Shown in pieces: positions 1-10,265 of a stretch of 64,000 bases of DNA. The position numbers and the translations under genes are program-made. Numbering within the stretch: position 1 is the first letter of the stretch; every line of letters starts with the position of its first letter. This DNA comes from Vicugna pacos (taxonomy: Eukaryota; Chordata; Mammalia; Artiodactyla; Camelidae). The DNA lies in contig NC_132999.1 in assembly GCF_048564905.1 (NCBI RefSeq), forward strand, positions 57,289,701 to 57,353,700, read 5' to 3'. Under the pieces are notes generated by a model. It saw nothing but the letters and a program-made list of their open reading frames with translations, made no database searches and was not told where the DNA came from.

Positions 1-827
1 CAGAAAGCGCAACCAATTCACCTGGGAAGGGGGCGGGAAGAAGAAAAGCATCAGCTCTGTGAGGCCTTGAGGTGGATAAAAACTTCCCTCGGGCAGAGTT
101 TGGGGGCAGAGGAGGTTCAGGTGTTCCTTGGAAAGGGTTCCGCCTGAGAAACTGCACAGAGATGGGAGGCAGGACGTCTCCCAGGACCTACCCCTTCTCG
201 CGGAGAGAAGAGGCAGCTGCCCGCTCTCCAACATGAGACACTGTGAATTTTAAAAGACCTGATGTCTCCAGTCTCCTTGCTGATCCATTAAGCGTTGGCA
301 AAATTGAGGAAGACAAAGTCATTCTGAAGACTTCCGGAGCCATTAACAGAAGGAGCAAGTTAACAAATCAAGGAGCTTTTCTTCGAGAGCTTGACATGGT
401 GTCTTTCTCTAAACAAGTGGCTGGCGTGTGACTCTATTTACAGGGCTGGCACCAGGGACCCCATCTGGAGGGCTCCAGCCACTCTCAGTATTTCTCAGGA
501 AAGTGACATCTCTATGTGTCTCCCTGCCAGGATGGAGTCTGGTGCCTGTGGGCTGCTGGGCAGTACCCAGAGGTCCTGTCACCATCAAAGCGAGTCTGAC
601 ACCGTGATCCTTCTCCAAGCTCTGTGGATGAGCCACCAGTGGTCCCCGGCTCTGGGAAGCAAGGCTGAGCACAGGCACCGACCACCCCGCCCGGCCTGCC
701 TGACGCCAGCCCCAGCACACAGTCAGCAACAGAACCATCTCCTACTGCTTCCCGGACAGCGGCCGAGTGCCGGGCTCACCCTGAGCACTGTGCAGGGGTC
801 AGCGCATCTGCCCAGCCACCACGTGAG
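1..827. other. No recognisable gene or repeat
   Basis: This is mixed-composition DNA. A 62-codon plus-strand frame (243-431) and a 209-codon frame (391-1020) are open but match no family I know. The second reads into the MIR at 828-960, so it is not a gene. Confidence 0.4.
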
Positions 828-960
828 GGAGGGACTGCTGTCCTCACCTTTGTCCATGTTATCACTGAATACACTGAGGCACAGAGAGGTTGAGAAACTT
901 GCCCCAGGTCTCACAGCCTCAGGCGGTGGTCCCGAGCACCCTGCTTTGGGCTCTGGTCTC
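828..960 (-). mobile_element. MIR remnant
   Basis: ACTGAGGCACAGAGAGGTTG, AGAAACTTGCCCCAGGTCTC and ACAGCCTCAGG form the core of a reverse-orientation MIR. Confidence 0.75.
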
Positions 961-1534
961 CTTGCTCAGACCTTCGTCGTCCACAGGGTGACAGAAAGCC
1001 AGCCTTTCAGCCAACCTTGATTAACTCAAATCAAGGCAAGTCAGAAGCCATTATGAAGGGTCAGCTCCACCGTCCCACCACCCTCCAACATGAGGAGAGA
1101 CTACCCTCCGGGCACGAGGAGGAAGCGAAGTAAGATTTCACTGCCAACCCTCTGGAGACCAGGAATGCAGAATTCTGAGGGTCAGCTCAGCTTCTGGGGA
1201 GGCGGGAGGATTGGGACCTCGGAGCAGAGGCTGGAGTGCATCCCACCTCGTTGCTCCCGGTCAGTGTGCTGGCTGCCGGCCAGGCTCGTGGGAACCTGGG
1301 TACCACCTGGACACTCTGTTTTGTCCTTGTCCAGCAGGCCGTTTTGGACACCAACTTGATTCATTGGGTTCTTGCTCCCTGAGAGGCATTTTGCACACAA
1401 AGTAAAGGAGGGGAGAGGGGAGAGCTTCTAAAATCAGGGACTCTGGAGGCTGACTGCAAGAACCAACTCCACCCACCAAGTGGTGGGATTTCCAGTGTGG
1501 GCTCCGGCCAGAGGCTGCGTCCATGTCAGCTCTG
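960..1534. other. No recognisable gene or repeat
   Basis: Single-copy-looking DNA between two MIR remnants. Only short overlapping chance frames are seen. Confidence 0.4.
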
Positions 1535-1665
1535 CAACTTAACTGTTACCTAGACAGGTTCCTTCTTTCCTCTCTCAGCCTGTTGTCTCACCTGGAAGAG
1601 GGGAACGGTACTGGGATCTACCTCGCTGGGCTGTTACATGCTATGAACTCAAAGCTCTGAGTTAC
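1535..1665 (+). mobile_element. MIR remnant
   Basis: CAGCTCTGCAACTTAACTG, CTCTCAGCCTGTTGTCTCAC and GCTGGGCTGTTACATGCTAT form a diverged plus-strand MIR core. Confidence 0.55.
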
Positions 1666-2145
1666 AGGTATTTATTCATTCATTCAACACACCATTCGCT
1701 GAGCGCCAGCCATGTGCAAGGGTCTGCTCAAGTGCTGGAGACAGAGGAATGACTACAACAGACAGAAGCCTTGTCCCAGAGAGCTCACCGAAAACCAGCC
1801 CAACAGAGAAAATGCTATAAAACGTTAAGATGGTGATCCAAACTAGAGGAAAGCCACGATGCTGGGCTGGGCAGGACGGAATGCTGGCAGTGCTGACTTC
1901 AGATACGGTGGTCAGGGAACACAGTCACTGAGACAGTGATGTCTGAGCAAAGATTTGAAGGAGGCGTGGCCCATAAGGAAACACATGGAGCTCTGGAGAA
2001 GGATGCTTCCGGGAGAGGGACCCACAGAACAAAGGCCCTGGGGCTGGAGCCTGCCTGGTCGTTACGGGGTCAGTAAAACTGATAGATCAAGGAGTGAAGG
2101 CACTGGGTCAGCTGTCATTTACAGACCTGCAGAGGCAGGTGAGAG
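1666..2145 (+). repeat. Ancient interspersed repeat, family unassigned, copy 1
   Basis: The order is ATTCATTCATTCAACA, a GTGCTGGAGACAGAGGAATG block, ATGTCTGAGCAAAGATTTGA, AGGAGGCGTGGCC, then AACAAAGGCCCTGGGGCTGG. The same order occurs at 23302-23580 and 49990-50790, all on the plus strand. I recognise the pattern as a common mammalian repeat but cannot name it confidently. Confidence 0.6.
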
Positions 2146-2289
2146 ACCGCCTACATTATAAGAAGCCCAGGAGGGGTGACTTGCTCATTCAAAGGCCATT
2201 CAAGTTGGGGACAGAGAAGAATCTGGGGTCCAGTTCAGGGCTATTTGCGAGTCACCACGCTGTGTTTCTTGGAATTTGGGAAGAGGCGT

Positions 2290-2755
2290 GTCAGATAGCC
2301 CCGAAAGGCATCCAGATCTTAATTCATGGAATTTGTGCCTGTTACTTTCTATGGCAAAAGGGACTTTTGGGGTGTGATTAAATCAAGGATCTTGTGGTGG
2401 GGAGATTAGCTGGGATTATCCAGGTGGGTCCAATTTAATTACAAGTGTCCTTATAAAGGGGAGGGAAAAGTCAAAGGAGGAAGGAGGAAATGTGATGGAA
2501 GAAAGAGGCTGGTGTGATGAAAGGAGGGGCCATGAGCCAAGGAAAGCAGGTGGGCTCTAGAAGCTGGAAAAGGTAGGGACATAGATTCTCCCCTGGAGCC
2601 TCCAGAAGGAACCAGCCGCTCTGACACCTTGACTTTAGCCCGAGAAACTGACGATGGACTTCTGACCTCCCAAACTGAAAGAGAATAAACCTGTGCTGTT
2701 TTCAGGCACCAAGTTCAGCATAATTTCTTCCAGCAGCCACAGGAAATGAACACAG
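2290..2755 (-). mobile_element. MLT1 solo LTR (ERVL-MaLR fossil)
   Basis: In reverse orientation this has the MLT1 blocks ATGGCAAAAGGGACTT, GGGGAGATTAGCTGGGATTA, TCTAGAAGCTGGAAAAGG and GGACTTCTGACCTCCC. It is a solo LTR of old age. Confidence 0.85.
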
Positions 2756-3417
2756 GCGGCATCCGTGTTCATACCTTTCTATGGCACCTGCCGACACTCG
2801 AACTGTTTACTTACCCAGTAGTTGGTTTAATTGGGCACAGTTCCTAAACCCTGATAAAACCAGTCCCTTGGTGAATTTTGCGCTCATTCTTCGTGGGACC
2901 AGGCTGAGGGGAGACCGGGCAACCTGCCCCTCCTCTACCTGGTTTACACGTTAACCCACGATTCCGTGAGTGAGCCAAGTCTGCAGCTGTTCTAGCTTCG
3001 CTGGGACAGTAACTGTGGTAACTGAGGGCAAGCTCTCTCAAGCTGGTGGCCGCGGGCTCTCCTGCTGGCTCAAAACTACCGTTCCTAAACCCTTAGGACA
3101 AAACAAGGTAGATGTTTATTTTATGTGGTCCTTATATGAGGAGTTTTTAACTAAAAACCAGAGGTGTGCAGAGGAGACAGGCAGACCTCTGCAGACCGAT
3201 GAATCTTGCAGAACCAAAGCCCTCCTGTTCCCAGGCCTTTTTCAGACTGGCCTTGATTCTGGAGATGAGGACAGAGCTGGAGAAAGTTTATCCTGCCCAT
3301 ATCTGGATATTTTCTTTTTTAGCTACAGCAAGGCTGCCTGTATAGAAGTGGTTCCCAAACTTTCTGCCAAGAGCCCTTTGGGAATACAGCTCAGCTGTGC
3401 AAACCTCTCCCCACCCT
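2756..3417. other. No recognisable gene; open frame rejected
   Basis: A 167-codon plus-strand frame (2970-3473) runs into the SINE A-tail, so its end is not native. It has no domain I recognise. GGTTCCCAAACTTTCTGCC near 3350 could be a hAT terminus scrap. Confidence 0.4.
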
Positions 3418-3430
3418 CTCTTCTCCACTT

Positions 3431-3581
3431 AAAAAAAAAATTATTTTATTTTTATTTTGAAGCAGGGAGCTAATTAGGTTTATTTACTTACCTATTTTTT
3501 TTTTAATGGAGGTACTGGGGATTGAACCCAGGACCTCGTGCATGCCAGGCATGCACTCTACCACTGAGCTATGCCCTCCCC
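3431..3581 (-). mobile_element. Camelid tRNA-Ala SINE (Vic-1 type)
   Basis: Read on the minus strand, this has a tRNA-Ala-like head with an A box (TAGCTCAGTGGTAGAG) and a B box (GGGTTCAATCC), and the anticodon-arm trinucleotide AGC within CATGC. A unique A-rich linker and tail follow. A perfect 13-bp target-site duplication, CTCTTCTCCACTT, flanks it at 3418-3430 and 3582-3594, so the insertion ends are exact. It is not a functional tRNA gene. Confidence 0.92.
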
Positions 3582-3735
3582 CTCTTCTCCACTTTTTATC
3601 TGTGACCCCTACTTGAAGTATTTTAGCCAGAGCTGCTGTCCTGAGCTCCCTGGTCTCCTCCTGCTTCTGATTTTTAGGAAGTCACCTGTCACACTCAATT
3701 CTTTATCCAAAGGTTACATTCTGGAACTGTAGCAA

Positions 3736-3999
3736 CGACAGCGAAAACTTCCGAAGCACTTACTAAGTGCCAGGCACTGTGCTGGATGCTTTCCAGACAT
3801 GCACTGTCAGTAATAATAATTTCACTTATTATTTTATTTACTTTATATAAATAGTTATTAATGATATTTTATGACTATTTACTTGATATACTTATATTTT
3901 AATTTATCATTTACTATCCTGTTTAAATTTCCCCCAAGTCCTAATGAAAAAGTTTCTAGAATAATCTCCATTTCACAGATGAGGACACTGAAGTTAAGA
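3736..3999 (-). mobile_element. MIR, left part, with AT-rich internal expansion
   Basis: ACTAAGTGCCAGGCACTGTG and CATTTCACAGATGAGGACAC are MIR text, separated by about 140 bp of AT-rich sequence (3812-3955) that is not MIR. The MIR is then cut by the insertion at 4000-5192 and continues at 5193. Confidence 0.8.
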
Positions 4000-4159
4000 G
4001 AAGTTGTCTACTCTAAATAGAAAAGAAGCAGGATGCTACAAAAATGAGAAACTTGTAACTGGAAAGGAGATAACTGCCATGAATTACAAAAAGAATAAAC
4101 ACAAAATTGTAAAAGAAGACATCTAAATCACTAAGAGTGGGAGAGGGAAGCAAGGAAAG

Positions 4160-4844
4160 CCACTGTGGAAAACAGTATGGAGATTCCTCAAAAGACTAGG
4201 AATAGACTTACCATAGGACCCAAGAATCCTGCTCCTGGGCATATATCCAGAAGGAACCCTACTTCAAAATGACACCTGCACCTCAATGTTCATAGCAACA
4301 CTATTTACAATAGCCAAGACGTGGAAACAGCCTAAATGTCCATCCACAGATGACTGGATAAAGAAGATGTGGTATATTTATATGATGGAATACTATTCAG
4401 CCACAAAAACCGACAACATAATGCCATTTGCAGCAACATGGATGTTCCTGGAGAATGTCATTCTAAGTGAAGTAAGCCAGAAAGAGAAAGAAAAATACCA
4501 TATGAGATCACTTATATGAGGAATCTAAAAAAAACCAAACAAACAAAACATAAATACAAAACAGAAACAGCCTCATAGACATAGAATACAAACTTGTGGT
4601 TGCCAAAGGGGAGGGGGGTGGAAAGGGACAGACTGGGAATTTAAAATGCAGAATAGATAAACAGGATTATACTGTATAGCACAGGGAAATATATACAAGA
4701 TCTTGTAGTAGCTCATAGCGGAAAAAAAATGTGACAATGAATATATACATGTTCATGTATGACTGAAAAATTGTGCTCTACACTAGAATTTGACACAACA
4801 TTGTAAAATAACTATTACTCAATAAAAAAATGTAAAAAAAAAAA
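4160..4844 (+). mobile_element. 5'-truncated L1 3' end (ORF2 tail + 3' UTR)
   Basis: This starts in the ORF2 C-terminal coding region (CCACTGTGGAAAACAGTATG) and includes a 77-codon open remnant of the ORF2 tail (4286-4519). The 3' UTR follows, ending in the GACACAACATTGTAAAATAA stretch and an A-run. It is homologous over most of its length to the copy at 24569-25180 but more diverged. It is dead, with only the last part of the element present. Confidence 0.9.
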
Positions 4845-5186
4845 GAATGAGGGAAATGGACCAATCAGGAGTGAGAGAAATAACCCATCAGGAGTGAGTT
4901 CCATGCAAATAAAGTACTACAAATGGGCCAATCAGGAGTTAGCTTATGGAACCAATAGAATTTTAGGGGTAAGTTCTACTTTCCTAGGAGTAAGCCATTT
5001 CAGAGACAAAAAGTGAGATAGAGCTGCTGGGCCAAGGAACTGGATGGTGCTGGCAGGAGAGCAGTGGCCCTACCTGGGGGTCCTGCCGGTCTTTTCTATG
5101 GGGCTTCCCATCTCAGGAGAATGAACCTGAGCATTTGGGAACACCATGATGATTTTCAATAAAAGCATCTCTTATTAAAAAAAAAA
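4845..5186 (+). other. Non-L1 segment with CCAAT cluster and poly(A) end
   Basis: Within 100 bases there are three CCAAT motifs (4861, 4928, 4952), a fourth degenerate copy of the same CCAATCAGGAG unit (near 4884) and an octamer ATGCAAAT (4903-4910). Further on are AATAAA and an A-run. A promoter-like head with a polyadenylation end resembles the U3-R part of an LTR, or a transduced cellular 3' end. I cannot assign a family. If it is an LTR, it is a fossil fragment. Confidence 0.45.
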
Positions 5187-5192
5187 GAGGGA

Positions 5193-5290
5193 GAAGTTAA
5201 GACACCAACTCAAAGTCACACAGTGAGTGGCACAGCAAAGATTCAAACTGGATGTGTCTGACTCCAGACCCAGAACAGCTCATCACCCAC
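5193..5290 (-). mobile_element. MIR, right part after the composite insertion
   Basis: CTCAAAGTCACACAGTGAGT and CAAAGATTCAAACTGG continue the MIR interrupted near 3999. The phase matches the consensus, so this is the same element. Confidence 0.8.
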
Positions 5291-5299
5291 TACCTCCAG

Positions 5300-6329
5300 G
5301 TCCCCAGATTCCCCTCGAGAGTCCTCTCCTTAAGACTCAGCTGCTGGGAGCCCTTCAGAGGCCAACCTCAGCCTCTGTGATCAGAAGGTAGAATTCCTTG
5401 TTTTTCTTCATGTCATTTCCCCGCCATAAAAACCAACTTCCCCTGCGTGAGTCACTCAGTCCCCTGCAGCCCTGATACTCATCTGGACATATTGTAAATA
5501 ATTGACGCTGAGATGTTTAATCATAAAACTGGAATTGAGGTTAAAACGGGGCAGCCCGCAGGAGAGGAGGAGAAAAACAGCCCACAGAGGGGAGTCTTGT
5601 TTTGCGGGGCTTGGCACCTCCTTCACACTGGGAAATAAAACAAGAACTACCCCTGGCTGAGTGCTTACAACCTCCACGGCATTGCCAGTGCTTTCCAGCA
5701 TCTTCTCCTTTTTTGCTCCCAGCAGCCTGTCAAGGCACAGTCAGTACAAGGGTTGGAGTTAAGGCCCTTTCTGTCCAGCGGTGATCAGAACAGTTACCAA
5801 TCTAGTAGGGTTGAGAAGTGAATATTTTATCGACATAAATGTACAGTGCTGTGTATACAGTAAGTGCCAAGACACGGTGCAGCAAGGGAAGGATGACACT
5901 GGATTTCCCCAGCTTGTGTTACTGGCCCACACTCACCACCACCCACTCTCCCAGGCTTTAAAGTCTGCTAGGAATGAACAAGACTCATTTTCCTTTCTTT
6001 GCAGCCGACAGGTGACACTGATGTGGCCTCATCACCGACACATAAGCCCCTATGAACTGCAAAAAATGATTTCTCAGGGGCCTCAGAAGGCACAGCCTGG
6101 CTGCCTTTCCTTTCTGCCATTTGATCTGCAAATGCTAATCAAGACCCAGCTAAGTGCTGGGAAATGTGATGACCTTTTCCGGATGTGCCAGATACAGTTG
6201 GCTGAGGTGAGATGTCACCTGCAGGGCACGCTCACCTCCAAGCACAGCTCACCTCCTGATCTTTTCTCCTACTGGTCCTGGAGAGAAACAAGAGATAGTG
6301 ACAACTCACTAGCCTGATACTCAGGATGG
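5300..6329. other. No recognisable gene or repeat
   Basis: A 178-codon plus-strand frame (5781-6317) is open, but its composition is unremarkable and no family is recognised. Decayed MIR text may lie at 5660-5770. Confidence 0.35.
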
Positions 6330-6845
6330 TTTTGTTTTGTCTGCACATGGTTCCCAATATCCACTCTTCCCTTCCTCCATGGTTAAGAAAATTCCTGATG
6401 CTTGATTTCCTGTGGCTTCCTAGAATAAAGACAGCATTATCCAACCTCGTGGGCAGCTAGCAGGGCCGTATGACTAAGTTCCGGCCAGTAGGGTATAAAC
6501 AGACGTGTGTATCAGAGGAGGGGGACATTTAGGAAGGGTTCTTGAACGGAAGGGACATGTCTTTTTTTCTTCTCCTTCCTCCTTCCTCCTTCCTATTGGC
6601 TGTAATGCAGATATGATGGCTGGATCTCAGCAGCCATGCTGGAGCATGAGGCAGAAGCTGGCAGAGCAACAAGATGGAAGGAATCTGGGTCACTGGTAAT
6701 CACTGAGCTAGCCTCCCAGCCCTGGACTGCTGATCTCTGGTCTCTGCTTATATGGGAGAAAAATAAAGGTTTATTTTATTGAATTTACTGTCACTAGGGC
6801 TTTTTGTCACCTAAACCAGCCCAGGCCTGGTGAACAGTAACAATG
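6330..6845 (+). mobile_element. Old ERVL-class LTR, subfamily not assigned
   Basis: The order is LTR-like: a TAAGTTCCGGCCAGTAGGG block, GATGGCTGGATCTCAGCAGC, GGCAGAGCAACAAGATGGAA, then a polyadenylation block AAAAATAAAGGTTTATTTTA. A CT-rich run lies at 6565-6595. It is a fossil with no internal region. Confidence 0.5.
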
Positions 6846-7109
6846 AATTTGTTTGTTAAGACTCAACATGGGCTTTCTGAGAGGGCCTGAGCCAGAGGTG
6901 GGAAAAGAGGATAGCCTGGGCAAAGAAGCCAAGAAGGGCTCCTCAGGCAGAGGAAAAGGTCCCCAGAAGGCACAGGGTCCAGAGGTTCAAGAAGGAGGCG
7001 TCAAACAGGGAGGGGCAGTGGTCAGCCTGAAGCCCCTAGAGAAGTTCAGAGGATGCCGTTGTTTTACATGCCCAGTGGCCACTCCCACTCCTACTGGAAC
7101 AGCATCCTG
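6846..7109. other. No recognisable gene or repeat
   Basis: A purine-rich stretch between two LTR-like fossils. A chance 85-codon frame lies in it. Confidence 0.35.
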
Positions 7110-7475
7110 ATTTTCCTTTGCCAGGGACTCCCCACTCTCAGCCCAAGTGTTTGACCAGAACTCTGGCTTCAGGGGTGGGCACATGCCCTAGGCCTGGCCA
7201 AACAGGACATTCCATGCCCCTGGGATGGTTACTCTGGGGAGGAAATGAAAAATGGAGTAGGGGAGGGGAGGAAAAGAAAATGAAATAATAGCAACAATAA
7301 TAAAACAAGAGAGTGATCCTGCAAGGGCCATAGAAGATGATATGGCAGAAATTAAGGGCTAGATTAACCCAACCTTCTGAGCTGAGGCCCAGCACCTCCG
7401 CCTACCACCTGACAAAGGAATGTTGGTTCTCTAATTCCACAACAACCCAGCCATGAAACGCTACAGAGCCAAATG
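7110..7475 (+). mobile_element. Probable old LTR fragment
   Basis: GGGCACATGCCCTAGGCCTG followed by a CCAAACAGGACATTCCATGC-like block resembles the ACATG...GGCCAATCAG core of ancient ERVL-type LTRs. Assignment is by pattern only. Confidence 0.35.
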
Positions 7476-7612
7476 GGGCCAGTGTAATCCCAAATTGGAC
7501 ATGGTAGGAATGGACTGATGGCTGCTCAGTTCCACTGGATGGTGTGAGAGACACCAATCATACCCAGTGGCTGTTAGGATGGCCAGTAGATATTTACTCT
7601 ATGCAAGGGCTG

Positions 7613-7945
7613 GACTGTCCAACATAGTGGCCACTAGGCACATGTAGCTAATAAGCTCTTTAAAAATGGCTGGTCTGTACTGAGATGTGCTGTAGAAGTG
7701 TAAGATACACACCAGATTCAAAGACTTAGTAGGACAAAAAGGATATCTCATTAACATTTTAAATGGATCCCATGTTGAAATGATCTATTTCAGATATACT
7801 GAGTTAAATAAAATCTGTTATTAAAATTAATTTAGCCTATTTCTTTGTACCTCTTTAAAAACATGGTTACAATTTAAAATTTAAATTTAAAATTATGCAT
7901 GGGGCTCACATTCTATTTCTATGGGACAGAGCTGTCCTGGAATGT
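7613..7945 (-). mobile_element. hAT-type non-autonomous DNA transposon
   Basis: The ends are imperfect inverted repeats of the CTGTCCAA/CAGAGCTGTCC kind (near 7614 and 7926-7938). Inside are TGGCCACTAGGCACATGTAG and an AT-rich core with AATTTAAAATTTAAATTT. This is a well-known eutherian MER-class layout, but I do not name the subfamily. Confidence 0.65.
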
Positions 7946-8060
7946 CAGCTCTCCAGGGTGGAAATTTCTGTTTTGTTTGCTGCTTTCTCTTGGTCTGAGA
8001 ATGGTCCTGGTCCATGCAGGAGAAGCTTAATAAATGTTCACTGAATCAATGAAAAGCATG
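7946..8060 (+). mobile_element. L2 3' end
   Basis: CTTAATAAATGTTCACTGAA with TCAATGAAAAG is the typical terminal motif of LINE2. Confidence 0.6.
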
Positions 8061-8064
8061 ACAT

Positions 8065-8260
8065 AGTGGTATCGTGGAATTTAATGAAAGAATGAAGAGC
8101 TGACTTAGTGATATTGTTGAAAATACATGGAGTCTGTTGGACTGTTCAATCCTGTACACCACTGGCAATGCACTTCACCTCTGTGAGCCTCAGTTTCTGC
8201 ATCTGTAAAAGGAAGATGATGCTTTTGAGGATCCAGTGATGTAACCAATGCCAGGTCTGG
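8065..8260 (+). mobile_element. MIR
   Basis: CTCTGTGAGCCTCAGTTTCT, GCATCTGTAAAAGGAAGATG and a diverged head from about 8065 form this element. Confidence 0.75.
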
Positions 8261-8832
8261 CGGAGAACAGGCAGCCTGCTCATTGCTGCTGCCCTGTGTG
8301 TGCGAGACCTGGGGAGGGGAGAGGGTGGAGGGCTCTGCTGAGCAGCTGTGGCTATTTGGGGTGCATGAATGACACACTCAAGCTATGTGCCAGGTTGTGG
8401 CCTCCAGCAGCTGCTAAGAGGTTTGTTCCCACACAGAAGTGCCTCTATTGCTCCTGGAAACGCAGCCTGTTTCCCCATCCAGACAGGATGCTTCAAGCCC
8501 CAAGCTGGTATCAGGTGGACTGAGGACCCCAGGAGGCATTCTCCATGGGCACCTGTATTGGCCGAGACTTAGGCACCCCCAGGGTGACAGGACAGGCTGT
8601 TCTCTGGGGCTTCCTTTCCAGAGAAGAAATTAGTGGTGAAAAAAGCATCTGCATTTCAGATATGCTACATGGGAACAGGGAGGCGGGAGGCAGAGGGAAA
8701 GGAGGCTGCAGTAACACCAAGCAGGGGGTTCCCGGGGCCACGCAGATGCTTGGGACCAATGACCGCACATCATCTGACTGTCAACGCAGGTGAAAATCTG
8801 ATAGACACCTATGGACCCTCCCTGGAGAAGGG
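8261..8832. other. No recognisable gene or repeat
   Basis: GC-moderate DNA with many short overlapping frames on both strands and none with a recognisable product. Confidence 0.4.
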
Positions 8833-9292
8833 CTGTGTTAGTTTCCTGTTGCTGCTGTAACAAATTACCAGAAATTTACCAGTGGCTTAAAGCAACACAA
8901 ATTCACTCTCTTACAGTTCCAGAGGTCAGAAGTCTCAAATCGAGGTGTCAGCAGGGCCGATTCCTTCTGGACGGTTCAAGGGAGAATCTGTTTCCTTGCC
9001 TGCTTCAGCTTCTAGAGGCGACTTGCATTGGCTCCTGGCCGCTTCTCCCATCTTCAGAGTGCTTTACTCCAACCTCTGCTTCCATCACCACAGCTCCATC
9101 TCTGACTCTGAGCCTTCCACTTCCTTCTTATAAGGATTCTTGGGGCTATATCATGCCATCTGGATAATGTAAGTCTGCACAGGCTTTTTAACCATATAAA
9201 GTAACATATTCACAGATTCTGGGAGTAGGATGTGGACATCTTTTGGGAGGAGAGGGTCATTATTCATTACTAATCTTATTATTCAGCATACC
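8833..9292 (+). mobile_element. MLT1 solo LTR (ERVL-MaLR fossil)
   Basis: It starts TGTTAGTTTCCTGTTGCTGC, with the GTAACAAATTACCAGAAATT and CAGTTCCAGAGGTCAGAAGT blocks that define MLT1. It ends near ATTCACAGATTCTGGGAGTA and the following 60 bases. This is a solo LTR with no internal region. The family predates the eutherian radiation. Confidence 0.85.
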
Positions 9293-9511
9293 ATAAGGGC
9301 CCGAGGCACAACCTTGTACAATTTGAGGGGTTCACTGGCCTTCCACACCAACTGTCCCCCAGGAAAAGAATCACCACTCAGGTGTCAGGAGCATGGCTCT
9401 CAGAGGTTCTGGTGGACCTGGATATAGAGAACGTGTGTCATTACAAATCGGGGGCATTACACATTTTACAACAGGGCCTTTTCTTTTCAGAAGCTCGCAT
9501 CTTTAAATTGT

Positions 9512-9735
9512 GGTAAGAACAGCTAACATGCATTGAATGCCTCCTCTGAGCCCACATTAGCTCCTTAAATCTTCATAAGCACGCTGCCATCATCCCCAGT
9601 TACAGATACAGACACTGATGCCCAGAGAGGTTACGTGACTTGCCCAAAGCCTCACGTTAATAAGTAGCAGAGCGAGGCTGTGAACCAGATAGTCTGAGTC
9701 CAGAGTTCCCCCAAATCCTGCCTCTCACCTGCCCC
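9512..9735 (-). mobile_element. MIR
   Basis: AACATGCATTGAATGCCTCC, GATGCCCAGAGAGGTTACGT, GACTTGCCCAAAGCCTCACG and AGTAGCAGAGCGAGGCTGTG span nearly the full element. Confidence 0.85.
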
Positions 9736-10074
9736 TAAGCCATGCTTTAAAGAATGAGTTTTTAAACATCTACACACTGCTTCCATGAACACAGCAGTCC
9801 TTCTGCCAACATGAGAAGCAGAGATTTGCTGATGAGAGATGGAACAGGCGTGCGGCTGTCTGGGACCACTCAGTGACAAAGACGAATGACAGTGACTTAA
9901 GAAACCTGCTAAGAAGCTAAGGGTCGGGGCTGAGTGTTGACCCTGCCCCTCTCCCCTCCTCGGCTCAGCCCCTGGGATCTGGGGCTCATGGGGCTGCCTG
10001 AAGCCCTGTCTCACGTGCAAGGACTCTGCCCCTCTCTGAGCTGCCACAGCACAATGTTGAGGGTTGCGACTCAA
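9736..10074. other. No recognisable gene or repeat
   Basis: A 143-codon minus-strand frame (9652-10083) overlaps MIR sequence at one end and is taken as chance. Confidence 0.4.
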
Positions 10075-10265
10075 TGCCCACACTCAGAGCCCTTCCTGGA
10101 CCCGGGCACCAAGCTGGACACTCTGGTACATCATGTAACCTGAATCATCAAAACACTCCCTGGCTGCTCCCTCACCTCCACTGCAAGAGGAAGGAAAGGG
10201 GGCCAAGGGTGGTGAGCAGTCAGAGAAGACAGGCTCTGTCCAGATTCAAACCCAGCTCACCCACC
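10075..10265 (-). mobile_element. MIR remnant
   Basis: GGGCACCAAGCTGGACACTC, ACTGCAAGAGGAAGGAAAGG and AGATTCAAACCCAGCTCACC show the decayed MIR layout. Confidence 0.5.

Larger units (their letters stand above)
4000..5192 (+). mobile_element. Composite retro-insertion splitting a MIR
   Basis: An old MIR is cut in two, with its left part ending near 3999 and its right part resuming near 5193. The 10-bp string GAAGTTAAGA appears at both junctions (3990-3999 and 5193-5202). Between them are three parts: about 160 bp of A-rich sequence I do not recognise (4000-4159), an L1 3' end with its own A-run (4160-4844), and a 330-bp non-L1 segment with AATAAA (5158-5163) followed 13 bases later by a second A-run (5177-5186). 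It looks like one transcript, polyadenylated downstream of the L1, that was copied back into the genome. Two independent insertions are the alternative. Confidence 0.55.

Noticed and set aside
2970-3473. 167-codon plus-strand frame
   Set aside because: Its end lies inside a camelid SINE A-tail and the upstream part resembles no protein.
4286-4519. 77-codon open frame
   Set aside because: It is the tail of L1 ORF2 in a truncated element, not a host gene.
6565-6595. CTTCCTCCTT run as a possible polypyrimidine tract of an acceptor
   Set aside because: It lies inside an LTR-like fossil, and no exon follows an AG in a sensible context.
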